64,000 bases of DNA from Verrucomicrobiota bacterium (GCA_016721945.1 JADKHC010000009.1:62001-126000); one strand, 5' to 3'; positions 49,363 through 57,794 are shown, counted from the stretch's first letter. Notes: generated by a model from the sequence alone, not told the origin. Translations and numbers: made by a program.

Positions 49363-49896
49363 TTATTTTCCAGCCGACGCCGGATTGAGCTGCACATCAA
49401 CCATCAGGTCGGAAGCGATCTTCTCCAATTCGCCGCGTAGTTGGGTGAGCGATACATCGGGCGGCAACAGCACGGAAATGCGCGCCTGAAAAAGCATTGA
49501 GCCATCCATCGGCGCGTTGACCCGGTCCGAAGAAAGCTCTTCGACGTTGACGTGGTACTGCGCAAGAATGCGCGAGATCTGGTGAAGAATGCCGGGGCGG
49601 TCCTGACCGACGAGTTCGAGCACGGCCACCGTGCCCCGCGCCGCAGAAGAAACTGAAGCCTCTTTGCGGGCCGAGATGTGCAGACCGTCTTTCTCCAGCT
49701 TCGCCAGAGTGGCGAGCAGACTGTCGCTTTTTTCCGACGGCACCTCGACACGCACGATACCGGCAAATTGTCCGCCGAGCCGACACATGCGGCTTTCCAG
49801 CCAGTTGCCGCCGTGATCGACGACGTTTGCAGTTACCAGTTCAACGAGCCCCGGGCGATCCGGGCCGATCACAGTCATGACGAGGGTTGAAAGCAT
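49363..49896 (-). CDS. Two-ACT-domain protein, GcvR-like
   Basis: A 177-residue protein made of two ACT domains: VMTVIGPDRPGLVELVTANV with GGNWLESRMCRLGGQFAG, and LELVGQDRPGILHQISRILA with VNVEELSSDRVNAPMDGSML. This is the build of the glycine-cleavage repressor GcvR and of related amino-acid-binding regulators. It has no DNA-binding domain, so it acts by protein contact. A palindromic repeat (F2) lies 62 bases upstream of its start and may hold its promoter. Confidence 0.87.
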   Translation of the reverse strand: MLSTLVMTVIGPDRPGLVELVTANVVDHGGNWLESRMCRLGGQFAGIVRVEVPSEKSDSLLATLAKLEKDGLHISARKEASVSSAARGTVAVLELVGQDRPGILHQISRILAQYHVNVEELSSDRVNAPMDGSMLFQARISVLLPPDVSLTQLRGELEKIASDLMVDVQLNPASAGK

Positions 49897-49957
49897 GCCG
49901 CCAACTTGGACTGCTCCGCCGCCGTCGTCAGGAAAAATCGCTGCAAGTTTTTAGCTA

Positions 49958-50116
49958 ATGCCAATGACCCTATGCTTTTATACTAAAGTTGATCGTGGCT
50001 GGTCTGAATTTTACAGAAGAAAACGAAGGTAACGAAGAGATCCAGGAAGTACCAGCAGGCCTTCGTTCTCTTTGTTATCTTCTGTTCAAAGTCTGATAGC
50101 TTGGGGCTGTTGGTAT
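49958..50116. repeat. Palindromic dispersed repeat, copy F2
   Basis: The second copy of the element at 3739-3906. It shares TACAGAAGAAAACGAAGGTA, AACGAAGAG, CAGGCCTTCGTT and the right end TTGGGGCTGTTGGTAT. A fragment of the 145-bp element's end (TAAGCCGTATCCATGCA) abuts it at 50116-50132. Confidence 0.75.
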
Positions 50117-50134
50117 AAGCCGTATCCATGCAAT

Positions 50135-50296
50135 GGAGCCACCGATGCACACTGATAAACACAGATGCCCCGGAGGATTGTTTTAACGCCGTGCGAGAAT
50201 TTTCCTATTTAACCAGACCGTGAGCGATCTGATCGCCAATACCCCTGACGTTGTTTCTGCCCCAATCTGTGCTCATCGGTGTTCATCTGTGGCTCC
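50135..50296. repeat. Inverted repeat with GGAGCCAC ends
   Basis: The left arm 50135-50166 (GGAGCCACCGATGCACACTG) and the right arm 50265-50296 (ending TTCATCTGTGGCTCC) are imperfect complements of about 32 bp around roughly 100 bases without a reading frame. The rest of 49897-50385 holds no gene that I can support. Confidence 0.65.
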
Positions 50297-50385
50297 CAAC
50301 TGAGTGGTTCCAGCTTAGCACTCGCCACCCAAGCATCGCGGCTCAATGCCACTCCTACAACCACCGGCATTTAGCCAACACTCGC

Positions 50386-50750
50386 TCAATCCTCCTCCAG
50401 CTTGCTGGCAAAAAGCGGCACATACATCAGAAGCACGATGACGGCAGTCGTGAAATAGTTCAACGCATCCGCATATGATAAAAGAAAAATGGCCATGATA
50501 CCCGATCCTTCGGCCATCGCCAAACCGACGACGTAGATCGGGAGGACCTTAATCAGGGATTTCAACCTTGGTAGCAGCAGGAAACGCACCGCCACAGAGA
50601 TCACCAAGGGAATCAGCGGAACGAACCGCAAGACTTCCCCCCCGTGTCGGCCACTACCGCTGATTTACGGCCAAGAAAAACATAGACCATGCAGAGGCCT
50701 GATATAATCGCAAACCACAGTATCCAGAGTACGAGCTTTTTGGGATTCAT
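50386..50750 (-). pseudogene. Small membrane protein broken at a G7 run
   Basis: Two frames join into one protein. MNPKKLVLWILWFAIISGLC to FLGRKSAVVADTGG is encoded from 50750. RFVPLIPLVISVAVRFLLLP to LLMYVPLFASKLEED is encoded in another frame down to 50386. They meet in a run of seven G (minus strand) at 50637-50643; eight would restore DTGGEVLRFVPL. The joined product is about 121 residues with three or four membrane helices. Either the gene is inactivated or a base is missing in the assembly. No family is recognised. Confidence 0.6.
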
Positions 50751-50861
50751 GTGCGTAGTACTGCGCCGCATTCGAGGTATTGGAGTAGATCCATAATGAG
50801 AGTTTTCCCGGAGAAAGTGAATCAGCAGGTCAGCGTTGCAGATCGCCCCGATTAACAGCTT

Positions 50862-51395
50862 TCACTTTTGAATTAGAACAGGAGTTCCAACATTGATGAT
50901 CTTATAGAGCGTTTCTATATCTGCATTTTCTAAAGCAATACAGCCCCAGGTCCAATCAGAGGCAGTACCGCAACCATGAATCATAATCTCGCCGCCAAGC
51001 GACGTATTCCATGGCGGCACCTGCTTACGTTGATTCGCCAGAAGTATCTTTTTGTATTGTGCCTCCGATATCAATCCAGCCGCCAAACCACGCTTGGCGT
51101 CATCTGCATTCGGATAACTAAGCCCAAGCGATAAATAAAAACGGCTTTTATTGTTCTTCGAACAAACGTAATAGGTCCCTTCCGGAGTTTTCCTATCACC
51201 CTCAATTTGCTTCGACCCCACCGGAGAAGTCCCAAGCGCAATCTTGTAAGAATTCAACCGCACTACTCCGTCGAAAACCTCAAGTGTCCTGGCCGCCTTG
51301 GAGACAACAATCGAATACGAAGCCTCAGCAGCGACGCCATGAACCGTCGCCATGAGAAGCAGAGCAATCAGTAGATGTTTGGTTATAATCCGCAC
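50862..51395 (-). CDS. L,D-transpeptidase (YkuD domain)
   Basis: A 177-residue exported protein with a signal (IITKHLLIALLLMATVHGVA). The YkuD domain runs from SIVVSKAARTLEVFDG to GTPVLIQK. The catalytic motif is IMIHGCGTASDWTWGCIALE; the second Cys (GCIAL) is the nucleophile and the first His its partner. Such enzymes form 3-3 crosslinks or anchor lipoproteins in peptidoglycan. Translation starts at a GTG. The first 15 codons are nearly identical to those of the DUF2809 gene upstream. Confidence 0.87.
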   Translation of the reverse strand: MRIITKHLLIALLLMATVHGVAAEASYSIVVSKAARTLEVFDGVVRLNSYKIALGTSPVGSKQIEGDRKTPEGTYYVCSKNNKSRFYLSLGLSYPNADDAKRGLAAGLISEAQYKKILLANQRKQVPPWNTSLGGEIMIHGCGTASDWTWGCIALENADIETLYKIINVGTPVLIQK

Positions 51396-51592
51396 GATAT
51401 AATATTTTCTGAATTTAATAGGAATTATCCGCGCTGTCTAGAAATCTGCGTGCCTCTGTGCAATCTGCGAAACAAATCCAGTGCTGAACCGATATAGCAG
51501 GTAGAACCAAAGCGGCAGAGTCTTTCCGCAGATGAACGCAGATGAATACCGATTCAAGAAACAGAGGCGAAACATGTTTTCGTGCGATATTT

Positions 51593-51988
51593 TTACTTGA
51601 GCGGAATACACGGTGTCGTTTTAGAGAGAATCCTGGAGTCCAAGATACAGGACGTGCTGCATCCCAGGAAATACATAATAATATCAATCCAGCTGAAGCT
51701 CGTCCCCATAAGGACACTAAGCAGGCCTCCTCGACGCAACCCAAGAGCGTCAGATAGATGAAAATATTGAGTAGCCTCGACGAGGCAGGAAAAGACAAAC
51801 ACCGCGACAGCAAGTGTAAGCGGTTTATCATCACGAAACCCCTTGATGAGATGATAAAGCAGAATCACCACTAGGAAATCACTGAGGTACGACCGGATAA
51901 ATCGAACGTCCGCAAAGACCGTCCCCACCAAGATTTCGGCAGCGAAGACAAGCAGGGCAATCAGCAGATGTTTGGTTCTGAGCCGCAC
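51593..51988 (-). CDS. DUF2809-like small membrane protein
   Basis: A 131-residue protein with four hydrophobic helices (LLIALLVFAAEILVGTVF, YLSDFLVVILLYHLI, LTLAVAVFVFSCLVEATQYF, SWIDIIMYFLGCSTSCIL). The LVEATQYFHLSDALGLR motif and helix layout match DUF2809, whose role is unknown. The GTG at 51988 is chosen because it sits in the same sequence context as the GTG of the transpeptidase gene. A longer frame to 52129 overlaps the next gene upstream and adds non-conserved residues. Confidence 0.75.
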   Translation of the reverse strand: MRLRTKHLLIALLVFAAEILVGTVFADVRFIRSYLSDFLVVILLYHLIKGFRDDKPLTLAVAVFVFSCLVEATQYFHLSDALGLRRGGLLSVLMGTSFSWIDIIMYFLGCSTSCILDSRILSKTTPCIPLK

Positions 51989-52035
51989 GATGAGGATAGT
52001 GTTTCTTTTCCGAACGTTAAGTCCAGCGCGCCGGG

Positions 52036-52524
52036 TCAGGTCGAGGTTTCTCCCGTGACCGCTGCCGCATCTACCCGGTTGGAGGTTTCTTTGTGGTTCC
52101 CGATTTTGACTAAACCATGCAAGTAGCAAGCGCCGATAGCGGCACTCACTAAGGACGTAAGTACTACAAAAACCATTCTGCCCTTCAGTTCATCGAGATA
52201 GGTATCTTGAAACATCAAGAACGCCGGAACTCCGAGCAACCCTCGCACCAAGAAAAGCGTGGCTATAAGTATCAGCGCGGCACTCTGGAACGGTAAGCGG
52301 AACGCCCCAGTCGCTCCAAACACCCCGTACAAGCCGAAAAGTGCGAATATTAATGCAATGGCCGCAGTGGTTACTGCGTTGGAGTCAGATCCTTGCGCCG
52401 CCAAGCGCGCAGCTTCTTCGCCCGCGCCAAAAAACCGATACCAATCCGGTCCACCTATAATGATCAAAACGTGTAGGATAGAAACCAGGATACTCGCGAA
52501 CCCGCCAAACAATAGAGGTTTCAT
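52036..52524 (-). CDS. Hypothetical four-helix membrane protein
   Basis: A 162-residue protein with four predicted membrane helices (ASILVSILHVLIIIGG, VTTAAIALIFALFGLYGVFG, FQSAALILIATLFLVRGLLG, MVFVVLTSLVSAAIGACYLH) and a polar C-terminal tail. No family is recognised with confidence. It belongs to a series of small minus-strand genes (50.4-53.3 kb) of unknown relation. Confidence 0.65.
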   Translation of the reverse strand: MKPLLFGGFASILVSILHVLIIIGGPDWYRFFGAGEEAARLAAQGSDSNAVTTAAIALIFALFGLYGVFGATGAFRLPFQSAALILIATLFLVRGLLGVPAFLMFQDTYLDELKGRMVFVVLTSLVSAAIGACYLHGLVKIGNHKETSNRVDAAAVTGETST

Positions 52525-52559
52525 TTATTTGGTCGTCGGCTCTGATGCCTCAGGCAAAA

Positions 52560-52931
52560 TCAAGACTGCTTCCTCTTGTGAATCATTAGAAAGTTTCCGT
52601 CGGGATCTTTTACTACCGCCATTCGGCAAACAGGTGTCTCCTGCGCGTCCATCGCAAAAGCACAATCCTTCAGCTTCAGACTCGATATAGCAGCGTCGAA
52701 ATCAGCAACCTCGAGGGCTATCGCACCGCCATCCTTTGAAGGTTTGAATAACGGCGCACCACAACCAATCGCCAGCGTTCCCTGCCCGATGTCGTATTCG
52801 ACAAAACCCATATCGCCCTTGTCGAACACGCTCGTCGCCTTCAACCCCAGCACTCCTTCATAAAACTGGCGCCCTTTCGCCAAGTTTGAAACCGGAAGAA
52901 CCGTAAATGCTATATTAATTGCATTAATCAT
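52560..52931 (-). CDS. Glyoxalase/VOC-family protein
   Basis: A 123-residue VOC protein: two beta-alpha-beta modules with INIAFTVLPVSNLAKGRQFY, EGVLGLKATS, IALEVADFDAAISSLKLKDC and VVKDPDGNFLMIHK. Ligand residues differ from true glyoxalase I, so the function is open. It is followed by the membrane-protein gene at 52036-52524 after 35 bases. Confidence 0.85.
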   Translation of the reverse strand: MINAINIAFTVLPVSNLAKGRQFYEGVLGLKATSVFDKGDMGFVEYDIGQGTLAIGCGAPLFKPSKDGGAIALEVADFDAAISSLKLKDCAFAMDAQETPVCRMAVVKDPDGNFLMIHKRKQS

Positions 52932-53057
52932 AAAGAGTAGAGATAAGTTCTGCCTAAAAATTTTGGATCAGGAAGGACATCGCATCAAAAAAACGGCCAC
53001 ACACTGAGGCATTGCTTGATTTGGCATGCTCCATACGCATGGGCTCTCCTCATCGAG

Positions 53058-53327
53058 CTAACCAAGATGCCGCCTTTTGATTTTCTCGTACTCGCCAAGG
53101 TCAATTGCTCCAGCGTCGTAAAGTGCTTTGGCTTTCTTAATTTCATCAAGGCTACTGCCCCCACCGCTGTCGCCATCAATTCCGGCAATGCCTTCACCCC
53201 TCTTGTAGGATTTGTAGGCAAAATACCAACAAACCGGGAGCGATATTGGCCAAAGCGGAATAAAAAGGCCCAATATCAGTAGCATTAATGTGCTAAACTT
53301 TACGGTGTTTGCTTTTTCATTAGCCAT
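53058..53327 (-). CDS. Small membrane protein with C-terminal SHOCT domain
   Basis: An 89-residue protein: two short hydrophobic helices (TLMLLILGLFIPLWPISLPV, CWYFAYKSYKRG), a Gly/Ser linker, and a C-terminal SHOCT motif (SLDEIKKAKALYDAGAIDLG, EYEKIKRRHLG). SHOCT domains are short oligomerisation motifs. The gene's 5' end lies 91 bases from the IS66 target duplication. Confidence 0.75.
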   Translation of the reverse strand: MANEKANTVKFSTLMLLILGLFIPLWPISLPVCWYFAYKSYKRGEGIAGIDGDSGGGSSLDEIKKAKALYDAGAIDLGEYEKIKRRHLG

Positions 53328-53486
53328 AGGAAGATGTAGTTTTTACCGAACTGTGTCATGAATTCTTACCGCGCTTTACGGGAGAGAGTTAATATGCTGC
53401 CATGATGCAAGTCCATGGAAATTAGAGTATCCGACCGACCGGGTGCCACGGGATGAGGCTTGATTGAGCGGCGAGTGGTTGGGGAT

Positions 53487-53516
53487 GTTTAGCATTGTTA
53501 AATCACAATGCTAAAC
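53487..53516 (-). terminator. Hairpin behind IS66 tnpC
   Basis: A perfect 11-bp stem GTTTAGCATTG / CAATGCTAAAC with an 8-base loop, 19 bases past the tnpC stop. There is no long T-run, so it may terminate weakly or protect the IS transcript. Confidence 0.5.
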
Positions 53517-53534
53517 ACTGCGGCCTCACATTGC

Positions 53535-55006
53535 TTAGGATTGTGGGAGTGGTTTCCAGCTGGAGGGCAGCAGGTCGTCGAGTTTGTCCTGGTTGGACAT
53601 TGCGGGCAGGCGGGTGAGCACGTCTTTGAGGTAGGCAAAAGGTTCGACCCGGTGTCGCTGGCACGAGACGACCAGCGAGTAAATGATCGCGGAGCGCTGG
53701 CCGGCGTCGGGGTGACCGATAAACAACCAGTTCTTCCGCCCAAGGGCGGAGGGTCTGATCGCGTTTTCAACCAAGTTGTTGTCGATGCGGGAGCGGCCGT
53801 GGTCACAGTGCGCGATCAAAACTGTCCAATGGTTGAGCAAATACGTGCAGGCTTCGCCCAGCGCAGACTTGGGCCGCACCTGTTCCCGCAGTTTAACCGC
53901 GCAGCGTTTGAGCAAACCCAGCGTCAGCCCAAAATAGCTGTGGCGCAGCGCTGCGCGTTTTGCCGGGCCGACGGCTTGCGCGTCCCAGGTTTTTTCAAAG
54001 TGGTAGAGCGAGCCGATCAGCCGAAGGATGAAGCCCGCTCGCACCGGGCTTTCCTCCAGCGCCTTGGTAAAATACCGCCTCGCGTGCGCCCAACAGCCCA
54101 GATGCACCGCGCCCGGGTTGTCCTTGGCCACGCTGGCGTAGGCCCCATAACCATCCGATTGAAGCAAGCCGGTGTAGCCGCGCAACAACTCCTGCGCGTG
54201 CGAGTGTTCGCGGCTCATGCGCCAATGGAAGACCACGTCGCCTTTGGGACGACCCAGGACCCACAAGTAACCTTGGGATGTTTTGCCGTCCTTGTCGGGG
54301 TCCTGGCAGCGGATCGGCGTCTCGTCGCCTGTACATAACCACTCGCCAGAAGCCTTTTGTGCATCTCGCGGTAAATGATCTCCAGCCAACCTGCGGCCTG
54401 CGCCACCCAGTCGACCATCGTCTGGCGCGGCAGTTGCACGCCCTGGCGCTCCCATTGTTTGGCTTGGCGGTAAAGCGGCAGGTGCTCGACGTACTTGGCG
54501 ATCAGCACCCAGGCGAGCAGTCCGGCCGAGGCATAACCACCCGCCACCGGCCTCACGGGCGCGGGTGCCAGCAGCGGCGCGAGTTCACGGTTGGTCTTGT
54601 GCCGGTACTTCGGGCGCACGATCTCGCGCTTCACCAGCTGCGGCGGGACGATGTCGACCTCGAAGGTTCTTTCCTCGCCGATCTTTTCGTAATGCTGGGG
54701 CGCGGCTTTCACTTCCTCGGGGATGATCTCGATCGTTTCTTTCACCGGAAGTTTTTCAAAACGTTCCTGCGCGCTCACGCGCCTGGCCTCCTGTTTCACC
54801 CGCTCGTAGCTGACTTGCTGCACCGTGATTGCCTCGACACGTTTTTGCAGCAGGTCCAGGGCGAACGTCAGTTGGGCCTTGTCGATGGTTTCGCCCTGGC
54901 CGCCGCCGAAGAGCTTCTTTCTGAGCCACGACATCTGCAACTGCGCCTGCGCCAGCTCCTCTTCGAGGGACTGGATGCGCTGCATCGCCTGCTCAAGTGT
55001 CATCAT
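53535..55006 (-). pseudogene. tnpC: IS66 transposase TnpC, frameshifted
   Basis: The 5' part (MMTLEQAMQRIQSLEEELAQ, a coiled-coil start, then a Zn-finger-like region and the DDE-domain start HLPLYRQAKQWERQGV) leaves the frame after LLASGYVQA. The rest (DETPIRCQDPDKDGKTSQGY, LLQSDGYGAYASVAKDN, GCWAHARRYFTKAL, SRIDNNLVENAIRP) follows one base over. One missing base near 54326 would restore GYVQADETPIRCQ. The DDE residues are seen in the fragments: D of ADETP, D of QSDGY and E of NNLVENAIRP. As it stands the transposase is inactive unless frameshifting occurs. Confidence 0.93.
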
Positions 55007-55049
55007 GCAACGCGTTGATAGCAAGCGGCATGCCAACTATAACCACTGG

Positions 55050-55397
55050 CTATCTTTCGTACCAGGCCTTGCGCAGGCCGTCCTTGAGTTCGATGCCGCT
55101 AACAAGCATCGAGAGCGCCTCCGGCGTGAGCGAGAGCTTGGTCTGCGCGCTCGCACTTTGCGGCCACGAGAAGCGGCCTTTTTCCAGGCGCTTGGCCAGA
55201 ACCCACGCGCCGGTGCCGTCCCAGTAGAGGATTTTAAGCCGGTCGCGGGTCTTGTTGATAAACACAAACATCGCGCCGCCCTTGGGATCCTCCTGGAGCT
55301 TTTCCGACGCCAGCCCCCAGAGCCCGTTAAACTGTTTGCGCATGTCGATCGGTTCGACTGCCACGAAGATTTTGACCGCCGCAGGTATCGCCATCAT
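55050..55397 (-). CDS. tnpB: IS66 TnpB accessory protein
   Basis: A 115-residue protein with the whole IS66 Orf2 pattern: VKIFVAVEPIDMRKQFNGLW, DPKGGAMFVFINKTRDRLKI, LYWDGTGAWVLAKRLEKGRF. TnpB is needed for IS66 transposition, but its mechanism is not known. It is five bases downstream of tnpA and 44 upstream of tnpC. Confidence 0.95.
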   Translation of the reverse strand: MMAIPAAVKIFVAVEPIDMRKQFNGLWGLASEKLQEDPKGGAMFVFINKTRDRLKILYWDGTGAWVLAKRLEKGRFSWPQSASAQTKLSLTPEALSMLVSGIELKDGLRKAWYER

Positions 55398-55401
55398 CGC
55401 T

Positions 55402-55755
55402 TCAGGCCCTCAACAGGTGCACCAACCCGGCCAGTTCGTCCGCCCGGCTGCCGCGCAGAAGCGTGCCGTCCGCCAAAACCACCTCCAAGGTGTAGCCGCC
55501 CGACAAGCTCGGAGCCGACACCTCGGCAAAACGCACCGTTGGTCTGGCCAGCGCTTGCATGTGCCGGCGCTTATGCAGCCACCACACCAGCGTGCTGTAC
55601 CGGATGCCTTCCTTCCTGGCGTAGTCTCTTTGCGTCAGCCCGCTCTTCTCGTAGCCATCGACGATGCGCCGCTTGCGCTCCTCGTCGTAGAGCCGGTGCC
55701 CTCGCTTGTCGCGCTTCTTCTCTGCGGTGATGACTTCGGTGCTGATCGCTTCCAT
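55402..55755 (-). CDS. tnpA: IS66 TnpA, HTH protein
   Basis: A 117-residue protein: an N-terminal helix-turn-helix (RIVDGYEKSGLTQRDYARKE, IRYSTLVWWLHKRR) of the IS66 Orf1/Hin-recombinase type and a C-terminal TLEVVLADGTLLRGSRADEL segment. It is the first gene of the element, 59 bases from the right end. Confidence 0.93.
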   Translation of the reverse strand: MEAISTEVITAEKKRDKRGHRLYDEERKRRIVDGYEKSGLTQRDYARKEGIRYSTLVWWLHKRRHMQALARPTVRFAEVSAPSLSGGYTLEVVLADGTLLRGSRADELAGLVHLLRA

Positions 55756-55952
55756 CCCGCCATCCTACATCCTTTCTTCTTCCCTAACCAGTGGGTACCC
55801 GGACGGTCGGATACAAATTAGAGGCCTATTCTAGTGATTGTATCATATAGATTGGGCAGAGCCGATCAGATCGAAAGAACTATTTCAATTTCCACAGGAA
55901 CGCTGGGGAATAGCCCTAAGAACGCCTTGCGGCCTATACTCTAATCACCCAA

Positions 55953-56597
55953 TTATACATCTTCTTTCTTCGCCTCAGCCAACATCATTCCGCCCTGAGA
56001 GCTAACTGCAGCTCCGAGAATGGACCGATGCAAATCACGATCAGCTGCGTTGATATCCTCGATACGATAAAGCGACTCTTCATCCTTATACTTAAAGAAC
56101 TGCACCTCTCGGGCACCAATAACCTTAGCAAACAAGAAATTCGGGAAGCTATCCCGATAATTTCTATACTCCTTAACGGCTAGATGCTGCTTCTCTATGC
56201 GGGCCCTTAAATAGCCTTCAACTTCGTTGATATCGTGCTGAACTTTATTTTGGCTTTCATCGGCTTTGGTTCCAGCACTGCTTGTGGCAACGATAGGGAG
56301 CGCTGGGGCCATATTCGGCTGCGACTGACCAGAAATTACGATATTAGCGTCCGGCCTCAGCGCTTTCATTCTTAGCTCATGATCTTGGTAATCTTTTGCT
56401 ATGATCCGCGCCCGCAGTAACAAATCGCGTCTATGACCAAGCGCAGTATTTATGTCAGCGTCGAGCGAGTCCACCTCATTATAGAGCACCTTGACTCGAT
56501 TGAATCGCTTAATTGTCATGCGAATCAAAATCAGGATCGCAACGGCCCAAGCGATCCACTTTGTGATGGTGATAATTTCTTGATCTGTAGTAGGCAT
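55953..56597 (-). CDS. LemA-family protein
   Basis: A 214-residue protein with one N-terminal membrane helix (TKWIAWAVAILILIRMTI). A helical LemA-type body follows: VKVLYNEVDSLDADINTALG, HRRDLLLRARIIAK, VEGYLRARIEKQHLAVKEYR and YRDSFPNFLFAKVIGAREVQ FFK. A variable insert (about residues 75-110) interrupts the usual coiled bundle. LemA proteins localise to the inner membrane with a mostly unclear function. It is the third of three same-strand genes in an AT-richer block. Confidence 0.8.
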   Translation of the reverse strand: MPTTDQEIITITKWIAWAVAILILIRMTIKRFNRVKVLYNEVDSLDADINTALGHRRDLLLRARIIAKDYQDHELRMKALRPDANIVISGQSQPNMAPALPIVATSSAGTKADESQNKVQHDINEVEGYLRARIEKQHLAVKEYRNYRDSFPNFLFAKVIGAREVQFFKYKDEESLYRIEDINAADRDLHRSILGAAVSSQGGMMLAEAKKEDV

Positions 56598-56666
56598 GGT
56601 TACTTCCGGCTAGCAGCAGGTATGTTGGTCAAAGATGTTGAAGTGGTGTTTTACCGATTTGCCTGC

Positions 56667-57110
56667 TTACTTAGGCTCAAGGGTCTTCTCCAGGTCTTCG
56701 CGAAGTACCGCACTTGCTTTCGGCTCCAGCACCGGATCGCTCCATGGCTCCACTTGCAGAGCTTTGACGACTGCCCTTACACTTGTCGCCTCTCCGTCTT
56801 CCTTTATGACAACAATAACGTACCGCGTGCCCGTTTGCTTCCAACCCCCACTAACAGATATTACTGTCGTTATCTGCCCCGTTTCTTTGCTGGCGGCCTC
56901 GATTGTCTGCCCCTGCTTTTCAAGGTAGGTGAGCACGGTTTCATAAACCACATCGTGCTTTTGTTGGACAGTGAAAAGCTCTCCTCCGCTAACGTGCTTC
57001 GGCTTTTCTGACTCTGCCCGTATGCGAGCCTTTCGCTCGCTGCGGTTTTCGGCCAAGATACTGGGCAGGAACAATACTAATGCAGTAATAATGAGCAATA
57101 GTGTCTTCAC
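56667..57110 (-). CDS. Hypothetical exported protein
   Basis: The protein has a signal peptide (KTLLLIITALVLFLPSILA) and a domain with FTVQQKHDVVYETVLTYLEK, GQITTVISVSGGWKQTGTRY and VIVVIKEDGEATSVRAVVKA, which reads like a small alpha-beta lipoprotein-type domain. The GTG at 57110 gives a clean signal start; a TTG at 57140 would overlap the upstream gene by 20 bases. The function is unknown. It lies between another exported protein and the LemA gene. Confidence 0.65.
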   Translation of the reverse strand: MKTLLLIITALVLFLPSILAENRSERKARIRAESEKPKHVSGGELFTVQQKHDVVYETVLTYLEKQGQTIEAASKETGQITTVISVSGGWKQTGTRYVIVVIKEDGEATSVRAVVKALQVEPWSDPVLEPKASAVLREDLEKTLEPK

Positions 57111-57120
57111 GGAGTTACTA

Positions 57121-57723
57121 TTATTTAGTTTTTTCTCCAACGACAGTGCCGTCCCGCAATTTCATGGTGACCTTATTGATCTCAATAAATACCACCTTGT
57201 TTGTACTATAGTTCAACTCTTTCTCTTTCGACGAAATAAGCGCCCCCTCAACTGTTATAGAAACCTCGCGATTACGCTGCAAGCTGCTGGAAAGCCCCTT
57301 AGCGGTCGCCATGTCGACCGGCACAAGTGAAAAATCTGAAGCGTTACTGAACATCACAGCATAACCACGATTGAAGGGGATGAACGTGCTTTCAGAAAAC
57401 CCTGACGGGAATCCTTTGGCCTTAAAATCATACGCCGCCAACTGTGCTCCAATCACAATCATCCAGGTTTTCGTGGTTTTTGCTTCAGCTACTCTTTTGT
57501 CGATTACGGGCTCAATTTTCTCAAACAGCTCGTGAGCAGTAAATTCATCTGGGGCATTCCTGTAATCATTGGAAAGTATCTTCGCCAAAGTCTCTTTCGG
57601 CGTGGGGATTTCAGCCTTCACTTCGTAAACAAATGGCGCGTTGTCGTCGGAAAGGCGAACTGCCTGCGCGTTTGCACAAGCAATGGTTGCTAATATGATA
57701 AACGGGAGTGAATACACTTTCAT
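57121..57723 (-). CDS. Hypothetical exported protein
   Basis: A 200-residue protein with a signal peptide (KVYSLPFIILATIACANAQA). The mature part has a segment of small hydrophobics (TWMIVIGAQLAAYDFKAKGF) and a beta-rich end (REVSITVEGALISSKEKELN, KVVFIEINKVTMKLRDGTVV). No domain is recognised. The gap to the next gene is 10 bases, so the two exported proteins are probably cotranscribed with the LemA gene. Confidence 0.65.
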   Translation of the reverse strand: MKVYSLPFIILATIACANAQAVRLSDDNAPFVYEVKAEIPTPKETLAKILSNDYRNAPDEFTAHELFEKIEPVIDKRVAEAKTTKTWMIVIGAQLAAYDFKAKGFPSGFSESTFIPFNRGYAVMFSNASDFSLVPVDMATAKGLSSSLQRNREVSITVEGALISSKEKELNYSTNKVVFIEINKVTMKLRDGTVVGEKTK

Positions 57724-57794
57724 TGGATTATGTTTTATTTTTAGCCTAAAATCGAAACCTAGCGACCTGTATTTTTTGATGACATTCTATATTA

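Larger units (their letters stand above)
53427..55814 (-). mobile_element. IS66-family insertion sequence, complete with target duplication
   Basis: A 2388-bp element. The left end GTATCCGACCGACCGGGT and the complement of the right end GTATCCGACCGTCCGGGT match in 17 of 18 bases. An 8-bp direct duplication AAATTAGA lies at 53419-53426 and 55815-55822, the size expected for IS66. It encodes tnpA, tnpB and tnpC on the minus strand. A perfect hairpin (GTTTAGCATTG / CAATGCTAAAC, 53487-53516) follows tnpC. The identical duplication points to a fairly recent insertion, yet tnpC is frameshifted. Confidence 0.95.

Noticed and set aside
51415..51834. 139-codon minus-strand frame
   Set aside because: It overlaps the DUF2809 gene in another frame and has no coding character.
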